Shown here: in pieces, positions 42,006-51,177 of the stretch | How positions within the stretch are numbered: the stretch's first letter is position 1 | How the letters are laid out: each line of letters opens with the position of its first letter | Source: CG2-30-51-40 sp041753575 | GTDB lineage: Bacteria > Desulfobacterota > DSM-4660 > Desulfatiglandales > Desulfatiglandaceae | NCBI GenBank assembly: GCA_041753575.1 | Contig: JBGSUA010000214.1 | Coordinates: forward strand, 6,505-70,504 | Length of the DNA: 64,000 bases | Direction of reading: 5' to 3' | Made by a program: the position numbers and the translations under genes | Notes under the pieces: generated by a model | Databases searched by the model: none | What the model saw: only the letters and a program-made list of their open reading frames with translations | What the model was told of the DNA's origin: nothing

Positions 42006-42348
42006 GTCTTGATTCTAGCGTTGAATATAATAAATTTAGTTTTAATCTGCTGCCCTGTCAAACGTTCATGACAGCAATATTTTGTCACCCCCGAGCATGA
42101 AAATCCCCTTTCCCACAGATGAGAGAGCAGACCTCTTTTACTGATCCCTAATCCCTAATCCCTGATCCCAAATCTCTGGGTTGGTGAGGGTATTTTCACG
42201 GTAAAATTCTCTCAAAGGAAGACACGGGTTCCGACCTAAGAACTCCGGCAGCATGAAGACAGCAAATGACTATAGACCGGGTACTGTCTGGGGTGTCGTG
42301 ACAGATTGGGTTTGACAACGCTTGTTCTCACCACCGGAAGAGAAGGTG
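42006..42348. other. Gap between two toxin-antitoxin loci, with short tandem repeat
   Basis: No gene is recognisable in these ~340 bp. At 42143-42169 a 7-bp unit (A/GATCCCT) is repeated nearly four times. The remainder has no clear hairpins or coding signal and looks like decayed sequence. Confidence 0.5.
42143..42169. repeat. Short tandem repeat of a 7-bp unit
   Basis: GATCCCT, AATCCCT, AATCCCT and GATCCC follow each other without gaps. This is too short to be a VNTR locus of evident function. It may vary between strains by slippage. Confidence 0.6.
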
Positions 42349-42723
42349 TCAAAGGGTATAAGGTACTTCCACGAAGGTGTGCTTCTTAGGATTGAAATCT
42401 TTGGTGTTGCGAGTGCACAGTTTGGTATTATGCAACTGTGCTAACGCCGCATGAAATGCGTCCGGCAGTTTCCACCCTTCCTCTTTCCTTAGCCTTGCCG
42501 CGGTATCCGCCGCTGTCTTGTCGAGGTTCAGCAAGAGATATTGATCCAGCAGCATACTAACATCTTCGAAGGCGGCATCATCTACCCCGCACAGAACCTC
42601 GGCGCGGGTAATGACGGAAATGGCGGTTTCTCCAGGATCAAGCGCTTCCAGAAACTCCGAGGCCTTCTTCACGCTGTTCAAGTGATCTATCAAAATCACC
42701 GAATCAAGAATCAGTTTGATCAT
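42349..42723 (-). CDS. vapC: VapC-type PIN-domain toxin
   Basis: A 124-residue PIN-domain RNase of normal length. The acidic active-site residues are in ILDSVILIDHL (N-terminal Asp), ITRAEVLCG (Glu), LPDAFHAALA (Asp) and TRNTKDF (Asn/Asp). All are in place, so the toxin looks functional. ATG 42723 is two bases past the antitoxin stop; an in-frame ATG at 42735 inside the antitoxin gene is less likely. VapC toxins usually cleave tRNA or rRNA; the target here is unknown. Confidence 0.9.
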   Translation of the reverse strand: MIKLILDSVILIDHLNSVKKASEFLEALDPGETAISVITRAEVLCGVDDAAFEDVSMLLDQYLLLNLDKTAADTAARLRKEEGWKLPDAFHAALAQLHNTKLCTRNTKDFNPKKHTFVEVPYTL

Positions 42724-42725
42724 TG

Positions 42726-42959
42726 TTAGTCCCATTCAGACCGCACTTCTCTTTGATACTGGAGGCCTTCTCCTTTCCTCCATAGGCCGCGTGTTCGCTT
42801 GAGCAGCGATCCATATATATTCTGGCGCTCGCTGGTCTTGAGGCTCCGTATCCCTTGACGAACGGCCTCAGCCATAGATATCCCCTTAGATCGGCTGTAA
42901 TTGAGCAGCCAGCGTCTGTCATCTTCCGGAAGCGTTATTATAGTCCTTGATGATCCCAT
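42726..42959 (-). CDS. vapB: VapB-like ribbon-helix-helix antitoxin
   Basis: A 77-residue protein starting MGSSRTIITLPEDDRRWLLN. A short beta strand (RTIITLP) followed by two helices, including GISMAEAVRQGIRSL, is the CopG/Arc ribbon-helix-helix DNA-binding fold. The C-terminal tail is basic, then acidic, and should bind the PIN toxin. GGAGG precedes the ATG. It lies two bases upstream of vapC, forming an intact pair. Confidence 0.85.
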   Translation of the reverse strand: MGSSRTIITLPEDDRRWLLNYSRSKGISMAEAVRQGIRSLKTSERQNIYGSLLKRTRGLWRKGEGLQYQREVRSEWD

Positions 42960-43289
42960 GGCACCTCCCAAGTGATATCGTCATATGTATATCATCATAA
43001 TCATGGATGTCAAGGCTAAGAGGAAAAGTGTCTGCGCTTGTCACTCGTTTATCGGCGAGGTTTTGGAAGCGGGGCGGTCCTTCCGACCAAACAAACCACG
43101 AGGAAATCTTTCTCCCTTAAAAGAGATGGCTCTCGCGACAATAAAATTGCCTTTCACAGGATTAAGAAAATCCTTGACCGGAATGCCCTGTTTATTTAGG
43201 TTGCATGGGCAGGATAGGCGTTTTTTGGCTCTCGGTTCGCTTTGTCCCGTCAGGCTTAAAGGGGTTTCGGATTGGCTAAAAAGGCTTCT
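42960..43289. other. Intergenic region between vapBC and the DUF1538 gene
   Basis: About 330 bp separating divergent transcription units, so it should contain promoters for both. No clear operator repeat, riboswitch or small gene was seen. A TTGACC at 43174 lacks a well-spaced -10 box. Confidence 0.5.
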
Positions 43290-45389
43290 ATGAAGATCAA
43301 GGTCAGCTTCCGGGAGGCATTGGGACTCCTAGCTCCATACGTCAAGGACCGCCTTACCGCCCAGATAAAGTCGGTCTGGGTCATCATCGTATATCTCATC
43401 CTCTTTCAGACGCTCATTCTCGGAATAGCCGTTTCCGACGCGTCCCTTGTGGCGGGTGGAATAGCCCTTGTGATAATTGGGCTTTCCTTTTTCATGGAAG
43501 GGCTTTTTCTTGGCCTGATGCCTTTGGGCGAGCTTGTCGGGGTCAAGCTTCCGCAGAAGACGGGCATATCCGTCATACTGGTTTTTTCAGTGGTCCTCGG
43601 ATTTGTCGCCACCATGGCAGAGCCTTCCATCCAGGTCCTTCAGGCAGCCGGATCTTCCGTGAAGGCATGGAACGCGCCTCTTCTCTTTGTGCTCTTGACG
43701 CGCTACGCCCATTTACTGGTATGGAGTGTGGGGGTGGGTGTCGGCATAGCAGTTGCCCTGGGTATGATGAGGTTCTATTACAACTGGTCCCTTAAGCCGT
43801 TGGTTTATGTCCTGACCGGTATCCTCGCAGCCTTTTCAGCATATTCCCTTTTTGACGGAAATATTCTCGGCATAACAGGCCTTGCCTGGGACTGCGGAGC
43901 TGTTACAACCGGTCCTGTTACCGTGCCGCTTGTGCTAGCCCTGGGGATAGGCATCTCGCGAATGGTGGGTTCCGCCGAATCAGGGGCGACGGGATTCGGA
44001 GTGGTTACTCTGGCTTCGCTTCTTCCTGTAATGGCTGTATTCGGCCTCGGCTTCGCGCTCAACGGCTCTTTGCCTGGCCCAATGGACGAGAAGGTGTTTT
44101 TCAGCCCTGACAACAGAAGCAAGGTTGCAGTCCTTTTTGAAAGTTCGGATGCCATGGCCTGGTACGCAACGACAGAGGCAGGCCCGGAGGGCAGAAAGAG
44201 CTACTTTGAAGGAAGCGGTCAGACCCCGGCGGAGTTCCTGAAGGGGCTTTCCATAAACCCTGAGAGGCGCAGGGCGCTTTTTGGAGATGCAGCCAATGCC
44301 CTTGAGAGATGGGTTGCGGTTAACGGAAGTGCTGATGAGCGGTCCGCTGTGTTCGGCGACTCCCAGGCGGTGAAGGATGCAGTCTCCATATACGGCAAAG
44401 GCCATCAGGCGGACTTATCCTTTGTTGATCTTGTCAAAAGGAATATGACAGCGGCCGGAAAGGCGATAATCTTTCTAATCGTTCCGATAGGGCTTGTTCT
44501 TCTGACCATAGCCAGACAAGGACCTTCCTATCCGGATCAGGTAGTGCTCGGGCTGTTTTTCGCCATCCTCGGCATGGGCCTTTTCAATATAGGAATAGAG
44601 GTCGGACTCGGAAAACTGGGTAACGATATAGGAACGAAACTCCCTTCGGCCTTCAAGTCAATATCTCTTCCCGATGAGGTAACGGTGATGGCGGAGTTTG
44701 ATCCATCCATCGTGCAGAAGTCCGTTGATCAATATGGGAGGAAATATTCCTTTTTCTTTGCCCGGATGGAGACAGGCGAAGTTTCAATACCATACGAACC
44801 TGAAGGATACGATCCAAAGGAGAGAACCTATCGTTATGTACCGGTTAAAGGCCCGCTGTTTGGCAGAGAGGGTGGAATAACAGGAATAGCCGTGGTCCTT
44901 CTTTTCGCCTTCATTATGGGATACGGAGCAACCCTTGCGGAGCCTGCCTTGAATGCCCTCGGCACAACGGTAGATGAGATAACGGTAGGGACATTCAGAA
45001 AATCCCTCCTCATGCAGGCTGTGGCCATAGGAGTAGGGGCAGGGATAGGCCTCGGGGTCGCAAAGATAGTATGGTCAATACCCCTGTTCTGGCTCCTTTT
45101 GCCTCCCTATCTGCTGCTTTTGCTGCTCACAGCCCTTTCCAGCGAGGAGTTCGTGAATATCGCCTGGGACAGCGCCGGTGTTACAACAGGCCCCATTACC
45201 GTGCCCCTGGTGCTGGCAATGGGACTCGGCATAGGCAACCAACTGGGAGTGGTAGAGGGATTCGGCATACTTGCGATGGCCTCTGTCTGCCCTATTGTTA
45301 CCGTCTTGCTCCTGGGGCTCAGGATAGAGAGAAGACGAGCCTGCGTTCTGAAGGATGAAGGAACCGTATGTGATGACGGAGGGATAGAG
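43290..45389 (+). CDS. Duplicated DUF1538 membrane protein
   Basis: A 699-residue membrane protein made of two homologous halves (about 5-250 and 385-690). Each half has an AEP motif (MAEPSIQVL and LAEPALNAL) and a WD..GxVTTGPxTVPLVLA motif near its end (WDCGAVTTGPVTVPLVLALG and WDSAGVTTGPITVPLVLAMG). A ~130-residue hydrophilic segment (265-395) joins them. DUF1538 proteins are presumed transporters of unknown substrate. ATG 43290 is preferred over TTG 43272, with AAAAGG upstream. The stop overlaps the PII-like gene (GTGA), strong evidence that the two work together. The stop TGA itself extends to 45392. Confidence 0.85.
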
Positions 45390-46534
45390 TGACAGGAAAG
45401 CAAGGCATATTTTCCTTGGTTACGGCCTTTCTTGACAGAGGGCTGTCGCGCGGGGTCATGGATGCCTTGACGGAGGCGGGTATGTCTGATTTTTCGCGTG
45501 CGGCTGGAAGGTGCATTGTGCGCGAGGAAAGGGCCGGCCTTCTGTCGCTTATTCCGGGACGCGACCTTGCGGAAGATCCAATTGATATTATTTCATTTAT
45601 GGCTGACGCAAGGATTGCGTCATCTATGCTCTCTCTCATTATTGAAACCGGAGGACTGGCGGTTGCGGGAAGGGGGTCTGTCTTCTGCGAAGAGATCCGC
45701 CTCCTGAGGACCCATGAATCGTTCGCTCCGCCGGATCTGAAACCTCCCGAAGAGAAGGAAGATAAGACTGAGCAGATTCCGCTTGCCAGGACGCGGATGA
45801 CAGGTATCTGCTGCATTGTCCAGAAAGGGCAGGGAAACAGAGTGGGCCGTATCGCCCTGGATACCGGGGTTTGCGTGCCGGCGATCCATCTTGGTTACGG
45901 CACAGGGGTCAGGGACAAGATGGGGCTTCTCAGGGTTGCCATCCCCGCCGAAAAGGAGATCATAACACTCATGAGCCGTGCGCACGACGCGGACACGGTT
46001 ATGGAGCTTATGATAGAGGCGGGGAAGCTGGATCAGCCCGGGAAGGGATTTATTTATTCTTTTCCGCTGAAACAGGGACTCCAAAACATCAAGGTCAGCC
46101 GCGGAGAGAGGCAGCATGCGGCGAGCATTGATCAGATAGTAGCCGCCATTGACAGCATGAGAGGAGGCTCCGAATGGCGGGAGCGAAGCACAATACTCAC
46201 GCGAGGGGGGGTTAAGAAAAGGTCATACCTCAAGGGTCTTGCGGATATGACTCTCATCTGCGACGAGGGGTCTTCCGCGGCCTTGATCAAAGCGGCCATG
46301 GCGACCGGAGCGGGGGGCTCGACCGTGTCCAGATTCAAACAATCCGCAGGCGGTGAGTCTGAGCAGGGAAGGAAGGCGGCCTCCCGCGAGATGTGCAGCA
46401 TGGGTGTTTCCGAGGCCTCAATCCCTGCCATTATGGAGGCCCTTGACAAGGCCGGCGCGTTTTCGGATGACTGTCGCGGCCAGGTATTTGTCCGGCCCAT
46501 TGAAAAGGCCTTCACTTACATCCGCAAGGCGTAG
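45389..46534 (+). CDS. Triple PII-like regulatory protein
   Basis: A 381-residue soluble protein that reads as three PII-like folds in a row. They lie at about 6-108 (FSLVTAFLDRGLSRGVMDAL..), 136-232 (TGICCIVQKGQGNRVGRIAL..) and 275-380 (DMTLICDEGSSAALIKAAM..). The second ends GFIYSFPLKQG and the third GQVFVRPIEKAFTY, the usual last PII strand. Since PII proteins are trimers of one fold, this chain could form a complete pseudo-trimer by itself. PII proteins often gate transporters, and this one is translationally coupled through a GTG start inside the transporter stop. The ligand and classical T-loop residues are not identifiable. Confidence 0.75.
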   Translation: MTGKQGIFSLVTAFLDRGLSRGVMDALTEAGMSDFSRAAGRCIVREERAGLLSLIPGRDLAEDPIDIISFMADARIASSMLSLIIETGGLAVAGRGSVFCEEIRLLRTHESFAPPDLKPPEEKEDKTEQIPLARTRMTGICCIVQKGQGNRVGRIALDTGVCVPAIHLGYGTGVRDKMGLLRVAIPAEKEIITLMSRAHDADTVMELMIEAGKLDQPGKGFIYSFPLKQGLQNIKVSRGERQHAASIDQIVAAIDSMRGGSEWRERSTILTRGGVKKRSYLKGLADMTLICDEGSSAALIKAAMATGAGGSTVSRFKQSAGGESEQGRKAASREMCSMGVSEASIPAIMEALDKAGAFSDDCRGQVFVRPIEKAFTYIRKA

Positions 46535-46847
46535 AAGCAAGGTATTTTCCTATCAAGTTCATTCTGTTTAGTCAAATCCCAATTCAAGGGTAACTGGAGA
46601 CTCATACCACCCTTTCAGTTTCCTTTTTCATTACTAAAGCAGCTCTAACCTTTTATCAACAATCTGCCTTCATATTGGATTACGAAAGAGACGGATATCC
46701 GTGGGGCGACGTCGCGCCATGGATGGGTTTTGGTTCTTGATCCGAAAGGGGGTGGTGAAGCGCGGGCAATAGTGGTCACAGGAAACCGGACTGGGAAAGG
46801 GACTATTTGAAAGAAACAATCATCTGATATCGGAAGGAGATTAAGAA
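46535..46847. other. Intergenic region upstream of the alkaline phosphatase
   Basis: 313 bp with no recognised gene. A good ribosome site (AAGGAGAT) lies just before the phosphatase ATG. I saw no clear pho-box direct repeats. Confidence 0.5.
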
Positions 46848-48464
46848 ATGAGATTAAGAAAGTTTTCCGGAGCTGTATTACTGGTGGTGGCGGTTCTATG
46901 TGCTGCGACGATGTCGCATGCTGTTCAGGCAAAGGCTTCAACCCCCGCTCAACCCAAGTATATATTCTTCTTTCTGGGTGACGGTATGGCAAGCGCCCAG
47001 ATTCAAGTGACCGAGGCGTATCTGGCCACCAAATATGCTGTTGAAAAGGACTGGCCTATAGGCCCCAATGCCGGCGAGATATATGCCGACTATCTGCTCA
47101 ATGCCCGCAACAGGCTGAACATGAGCGGGATGCATATCCAAGGTATGCAGACAACCTGCGACGCGTTCGCGCTTCAGACGGACTCTGCCTCTTCAGCGAC
47201 CGCATTTGCCTGCGGTCTCAAGACCAGAAGCGGAGTTGTTGGCATGGATGATACCAAGACCTACAGCTTTAAAAGCGTTGCCCAACTGGCTAAGGAACAG
47301 GGAAGGAAGGTTGGGGTTCTGACGAGCGTTTCGCTTGATCATGCCACACCAGCCGCTTACTACGCGAGCGTCGTCAGCAGGGGCTACATGAACAGCATTG
47401 CCACACAGCTTGCTGAAAGCGGGTATGAGTTTTTCGGAGGCGGAGGGTTTGTGGCACCTACGGCGGCAAATAGCGGCGGAGATACCAGCAATAACATCTT
47501 GGATCTTCTTGCTCAAAATGGTTACGAGGTGCGCAACACCAGGTCCTCCATCCTTGCCCTCAAGGATGCACCTCGCGATAAGGTAGTATGCATCAACCCC
47601 ACTCTGGACAGTAGCTCCGCCATGCCCTACGCGATAGATCAACCCAAGGAGAACCTTTCCCTTGCCGAGTTGACCCAAGTCGCCATTGCCAACCTATATG
47701 ATGGATGGCTTGAAGACTGGAGCTGGTGGGGAGACGATGAATCAAGCGACAATGGTTTCTTTATCATGGTCGAAGGTGGAAAGATTGACTGGGCCTGCCA
47801 TGCCAACGACGCTATGGCGACCATAGGAGACATGCTTGATTTTGACGACGCAATAGGAGTTGCCCTTGATTTCTACAGAAACCACCCGAGGGAGACCCTC
47901 ATAATTGTAACAGGCGACCACGAGACAGGCGGTATGACGGTTGGTCATGCGACCACGGCCTACAAGGCATACTACGATCGTTTGTTTGGTCAAACGATGA
48001 GTTACGAAAGCTTCGAGGCCAACGAATGGGCGGCACACAAGGCTCTCTATGAAACTGCTACCTGCCCCAATGCCGCTGCGGACGATAATCTTGAAACCAG
48101 CGCTGAAATGCTAGCTCTATTGGAGAACTCCTTCGGCCTTAAATGGACTGATCTGAATGCTTACCAGAAGGAGAAACTTGAGGACGCTTATGACAAGTCC
48201 CTGTGTGGTGCCAACGACAACAGCGATGATGAGAACAAGTACCTTTACGGAAGCTACAATCCCATAGTCGTCACCATAACCCATATCCTTAATGAGAGGG
48301 CAAGCATAGGGTGGACCTCCTATTCCCATACTGGAGTGCCCGTTCCTCTGTTCGCCCACGGCGTTCAGGACTATAGATTCGCAGGATTCTACGACAACAC
48401 TGACATCGCAAGGAAGATAGCCAGGGTTTTGGGTGTTAACCAGTCGCTTCCAATAGAAAAGTAG
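46848..48464 (+). CDS. Secreted alkaline phosphatase
   Basis: A 538-residue enzyme of the PhoA-like alkaline phosphatase superfamily. A signal peptide occupies about residues 1-28 (GAVLLVVAVLCAATMSHA). The first metal Asp45 is in FFLGDGMAS, and the nucleophile Ser113 is in LQTDSASSATAFACG. Later metal ligands lie in EGGKIDWACHANDA and TGDHETGGMTVGH, with a last His in SYSHTGVPV. It hydrolyses phosphate monoesters in the periplasm or outside the cell. An acidic insert (about 440-470) distinguishes it from E. coli PhoA. A terminator follows at 48502. Confidence 0.92.
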   Translation: MRLRKFSGAVLLVVAVLCAATMSHAVQAKASTPAQPKYIFFFLGDGMASAQIQVTEAYLATKYAVEKDWPIGPNAGEIYADYLLNARNRLNMSGMHIQGMQTTCDAFALQTDSASSATAFACGLKTRSGVVGMDDTKTYSFKSVAQLAKEQGRKVGVLTSVSLDHATPAAYYASVVSRGYMNSIATQLAESGYEFFGGGGFVAPTAANSGGDTSNNILDLLAQNGYEVRNTRSSILALKDAPRDKVVCINPTLDSSSAMPYAIDQPKENLSLAELTQVAIANLYDGWLEDWSWWGDDESSDNGFFIMVEGGKIDWACHANDAMATIGDMLDFDDAIGVALDFYRNHPRETLIIVTGDHETGGMTVGHATTAYKAYYDRLFGQTMSYESFEANEWAAHKALYETATCPNAAADDNLETSAEMLALLENSFGLKWTDLNAYQKEKLEDAYDKSLCGANDNSDDENKYLYGSYNPIVVTITHILNERASIGWTSYSHTGVPVPLFAHGVQDYRFAGFYDNTDIARKIARVLGVNQSLPIEK

Positions 48465-48501
48465 CATTAGCGTGTCTTTACTCAGTTAGTTGCAGAGCCT
48501 C

Positions 48502-48534
48502 ACGGCGTCCCATCTTAAGGGGCGCCGTTTCATT
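48502..48534 (+). terminator. Rho-independent terminator after the alkaline phosphatase
   Basis: ACGGCGTCCC (48502-48511) pairs with GGGGCGCCGT (48519-48528) around a 7-base loop, followed by TTTCATTT. It is a 10-bp GC-rich stem with one G-T pair, 38 bp past the stop. Confidence 0.8.
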
Positions 48535-48558
48535 TCGATAATCGGCCAAGGGGGTAAG

Positions 48559-49686
48559 ATGTCAAGTCATCGTCGTGAATGGTTCTTCTCTATATTGATC
48601 GCCGCGATATCCTTCGCTCTCTTTTTTCTCGATCTGGCGGGAGTACCGCGCATGCAGTCGGGAATTCATGCCAGAGGGTTGATCACTGCCGTGGACAACA
48701 GCAAGGTGCGGAGGAATTTGATAGTCAAAACGGAAGACCAGTTTTTGACCGTCAGGCTCCTTAACGGTCCGCACGCGGGCTCAGATCTTTCTGTGACGAA
48801 CATGCTTACGGGAAAGCTTGAGTTTGATGAGTTTTACGAGGTCGGCAGTATTGTTCTGGTTGAATATGACGCTCGGTCGGGAAAACCGGCGAATGCCCTT
48901 GTAAGGGGCCACTACAGGCTCAGATTGGAACTCTCACTAATAGGCCTTTTCGGAGTTCTGCTGATTGTGGTGGCTGGAGCAACAGGGTTAAAGGCCGCGC
49001 TCTCATTCATTTTTGCCGCTATGGTTCTCTGGAAGGTATTCTTTCCCCTTATCCTCAGGGGCTACCCACCCCTTCTTACAGGCCTTGCTCTCGTCGCTCT
49101 GCTCACGGCGGCTATAACCTTTTCAGTCGGAGGCCTTAACAAACGAGGTACTGCAACCTTTGCGGGTTCCATGATGGGTGTGCTCCTGACCTGTGGTCTC
49201 GCTGTCTGGTTTACAGGCTCTTTCAGTCTTCACGGAGCGATTCGGCCGTTTGCAGAGACGCTCCTTTACTCCGGCTACTACAGCCTTAATTTGACGGAAA
49301 TATTTATCGCAAGCGTATTTATAGCCTCTTCCGGAGCGGTCATGGATCTTGCCATGGACATTGCCGCAAGTATGGATGAGATCAAGCGCAAACACCCCGA
49401 GATAGGATTGCTTGAACACGTTCGCTCCGGCCTCAGGGTGGGCAGAGCTGTGATCGGAACGATGAGTACTACTCTACTTCTTGCCTACTCAAGCAGCCAC
49501 ATAGCCATGTTTTTGCTCTTCATGGCCAAGGGAATGCCTGCACAAAACATCCTCAACGCGCCGTTCGTTGCAGCAGAGGTCCTCAATATCCTGGTAGGCA
49601 GCTTCGGGCTGGTGACTGTTGCGCCTTTTACGGCTTTGGTGGCCGGTTTCTTATACAAGGGAAGAGTCGTAAAAAAAGCCGGTTGA
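48559..49686 (+). CDS. YibE/F-family membrane protein
   Basis: A 375-residue membrane protein. An N-terminal helix and a ~90-residue extracytoplasmic OB-like segment (VRRNLIVKTEDQFLTVRLLN) are followed by seven or eight helices. The conserved YibE/F signature AIGTMSTTLLLAYSSSH-like run appears here as GTMSTTLLLAYSSSHIAMFL, after SGAVMDLAMDIAASMDEI. Members of this family have no firmly established function. ATG 48559 with GGGGG upstream is preferred over TTG 48490, which lies within the preceding terminator region. Its last bases double as part of the terminator of the opposite gene. Confidence 0.88.
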   Translation: MSSHRREWFFSILIAAISFALFFLDLAGVPRMQSGIHARGLITAVDNSKVRRNLIVKTEDQFLTVRLLNGPHAGSDLSVTNMLTGKLEFDEFYEVGSIVLVEYDARSGKPANALVRGHYRLRLELSLIGLFGVLLIVVAGATGLKAALSFIFAAMVLWKVFFPLILRGYPPLLTGLALVALLTAAITFSVGGLNKRGTATFAGSMMGVLLTCGLAVWFTGSFSLHGAIRPFAETLLYSGYYSLNLTEIFIASVFIASSGAVMDLAMDIAASMDEIKRKHPEIGLLEHVRSGLRVGRAVIGTMSTTLLLAYSSSHIAMFLLFMAKGMPAQNILNAPFVAAEVLNILVGSFGLVTVAPFTALVAGFLYKGRVVKKAG

Positions 49687-49710
49687 ATCCAGGATGAGGC
49701 TACAACCGGC
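49671..49710 (-). terminator. Rho-independent terminator for the DUF362 gene
   Basis: GCCGGTTG (49678-49685) and CAACCGGC (49703-49710) form a perfect 8-bp stem. On the minus strand the stem is followed by seven T residues (49677-49671). It lies 25 bp past the DUF362 stop and overlaps the 3' end of the convergent yibE/F gene. Confidence 0.8.
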
Positions 49711-49734
49711 ATGTGCTAAAAACTCATTATCGGG

Positions 49735-51063
49735 TCACTTCTTCGGATGGCGAGGGTTGGCCACTCCTTCTGTGGGCTTCCCGAAGGATGCGGTGTCAAG
49801 CCCAGCGAGGGGATGGCTTCTCGCGTACATGGGTTTAAGCTTCCTCGCCCTCACATAAGGGTAATATTTGGTTATTGCGTCCTGGCTGCGATCAAGCGGC
49901 ACTTCCTCAATCTTGTAGCTCGTTACCCCAAGACCGTTTTCCACTCCCCCATAGACCTGGGCCTCTATGTCCTTTCCTTTTATGATATTCAACTTCTTTG
50001 ACCCCGGATCGAGGGCTCCGTATTCCTCCGCTTCTGAATTGATCAGCCCGGGGGCCTGATTCATCATGTCTATACAGGCCTTGTCAACTGCCACAGGATC
50101 GTAGGAGGCAAAAATCCCGATGCCGTTTACGAAGGGCGTATCCGTCCATCCGTAGCAGTCGCAGCATGGTGTTATGTCCATGGCATAATTCATGAAAAAC
50201 ATCTTGCCAGGTTCTTTGGTCATGGTGACTGCAAGGGCTGAGTCTGCTATTCTGCGGCCAAGGGCCGGCAAATGATCAAAACGCTGTATCCCCTTTACGC
50301 CGGCCATGTTGACACAGAGGTTGGCGCATGCAAAGCAGTACACGCAAGACTCCTGATCTATCTCTATAGTGTTTTCGAGGACCTTGATCGCCCCCTCAGG
50401 GCAGCAGTCCTGACAGACCTCCCACCACTGGCACCCCTCCTTGCCGGGGCAAAGGGACGTGTCTATTACGGGCTTGTCCCCCGCAAGCGCCCCATGGAGG
50501 TTCATCTTGCCTCTCTTGCTCGCGCAGCCGACCCCTATATTTTTTATGGCGGCCCCGTAACCCCCGGCAGGGTGTCCCTTGAAGTGGGCAACCGACAAGA
50601 CGGCATCCGCGTCGGCGATGGCCCTTGCCACAAACTGCTTGTTGAGATAGGTGCCGCGGCCGTTCAGTTCGACTATCACGTCATCGGTTCCCAGCCAGCC
50701 GTCGGCTATAACGATGGGGCAGTCCATGGTTCCGTGGTTGAAGCCGTTTTTGTTGGCGGTTTCGAGATGATCAATGGCAAGTGTCCTGCTGATCCAGGGA
50801 TGGTATGGCATAGTGGTTGTGTCGGTTACAAAGGGCCTGCACCCACGATCCTTGATGGCCTCAACCAGTGTCCGGACTATGACCGGCCTCAGATAGCCCA
50901 CGTTGTAGGCTTCTCCCATGTGGGTCTTGACGGCGACTATGTCTCCCCGTGACAGCTTATCAAGCCAGCCTGAGTGCTCAAGAATCTGCCGGCCCTTTAT
51001 AGCTGTTGATTCCAGGAAGCGCTTTGCCCTCGCATCCATAAACCATATTTTAGCCTCTTTCAT
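49735..51063 (-). CDS. DUF362 protein with two 4Fe-4S clusters
   Basis: A 442-residue protein of the DUF362 family. The N-terminal part has AVKTHMGEAYNVGYLRP (~45-61) and TDTTTMPYH, and a central VAHFKGHPAGGYGAAIKNIG. A ferredoxin-like insert carries cysteines in CQWWEVCQDCCPEGAI and CVYCFACANLCVN, with further cysteines in ITPCCDCYGW. DUF362 proteins are widespread in anaerobes and lack a defined reaction. AGGAGG precedes the ATG. It is probably a single-gene unit, closed by the terminator at 49671. Confidence 0.87.
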   Translation of the reverse strand: MKEAKIWFMDARAKRFLESTAIKGRQILEHSGWLDKLSRGDIVAVKTHMGEAYNVGYLRPVIVRTLVEAIKDRGCRPFVTDTTTMPYHPWISRTLAIDHLETANKNGFNHGTMDCPIVIADGWLGTDDVIVELNGRGTYLNKQFVARAIADADAVLSVAHFKGHPAGGYGAAIKNIGVGCASKRGKMNLHGALAGDKPVIDTSLCPGKEGCQWWEVCQDCCPEGAIKVLENTIEIDQESCVYCFACANLCVNMAGVKGIQRFDHLPALGRRIADSALAVTMTKEPGKMFFMNYAMDITPCCDCYGWTDTPFVNGIGIFASYDPVAVDKACIDMMNQAPGLINSEAEEYGALDPGSKKLNIIKGKDIEAQVYGGVENGLGVTSYKIEEVPLDRSQDAITKYYPYVRARKLKPMYARSHPLAGLDTASFGKPTEGVANPRHPKK

Positions 51064-51177
51064 TTTAATTATTCCTCCTGTTTTATAAGCCAGCCGGCTC
51101 TGTTACTTAGGAATTGGGCCTCAACACCTTGTTTGTTATTCATTTTCCACTTGCAATTGCAAAACCAGCGTCTTTCC

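Noticed and set aside
42143..42169. Tandem 7-bp repeat as a CRISPR-like or origin iteron array
   Set aside because: Fewer than four units, no spacers and no replication gene nearby.
43174..43198. Possible sigma-70 promoter before the DUF1538 gene
   Set aside because: TTGACC is followed by TATTTA after only about 13 bp, too short for a functional spacer.
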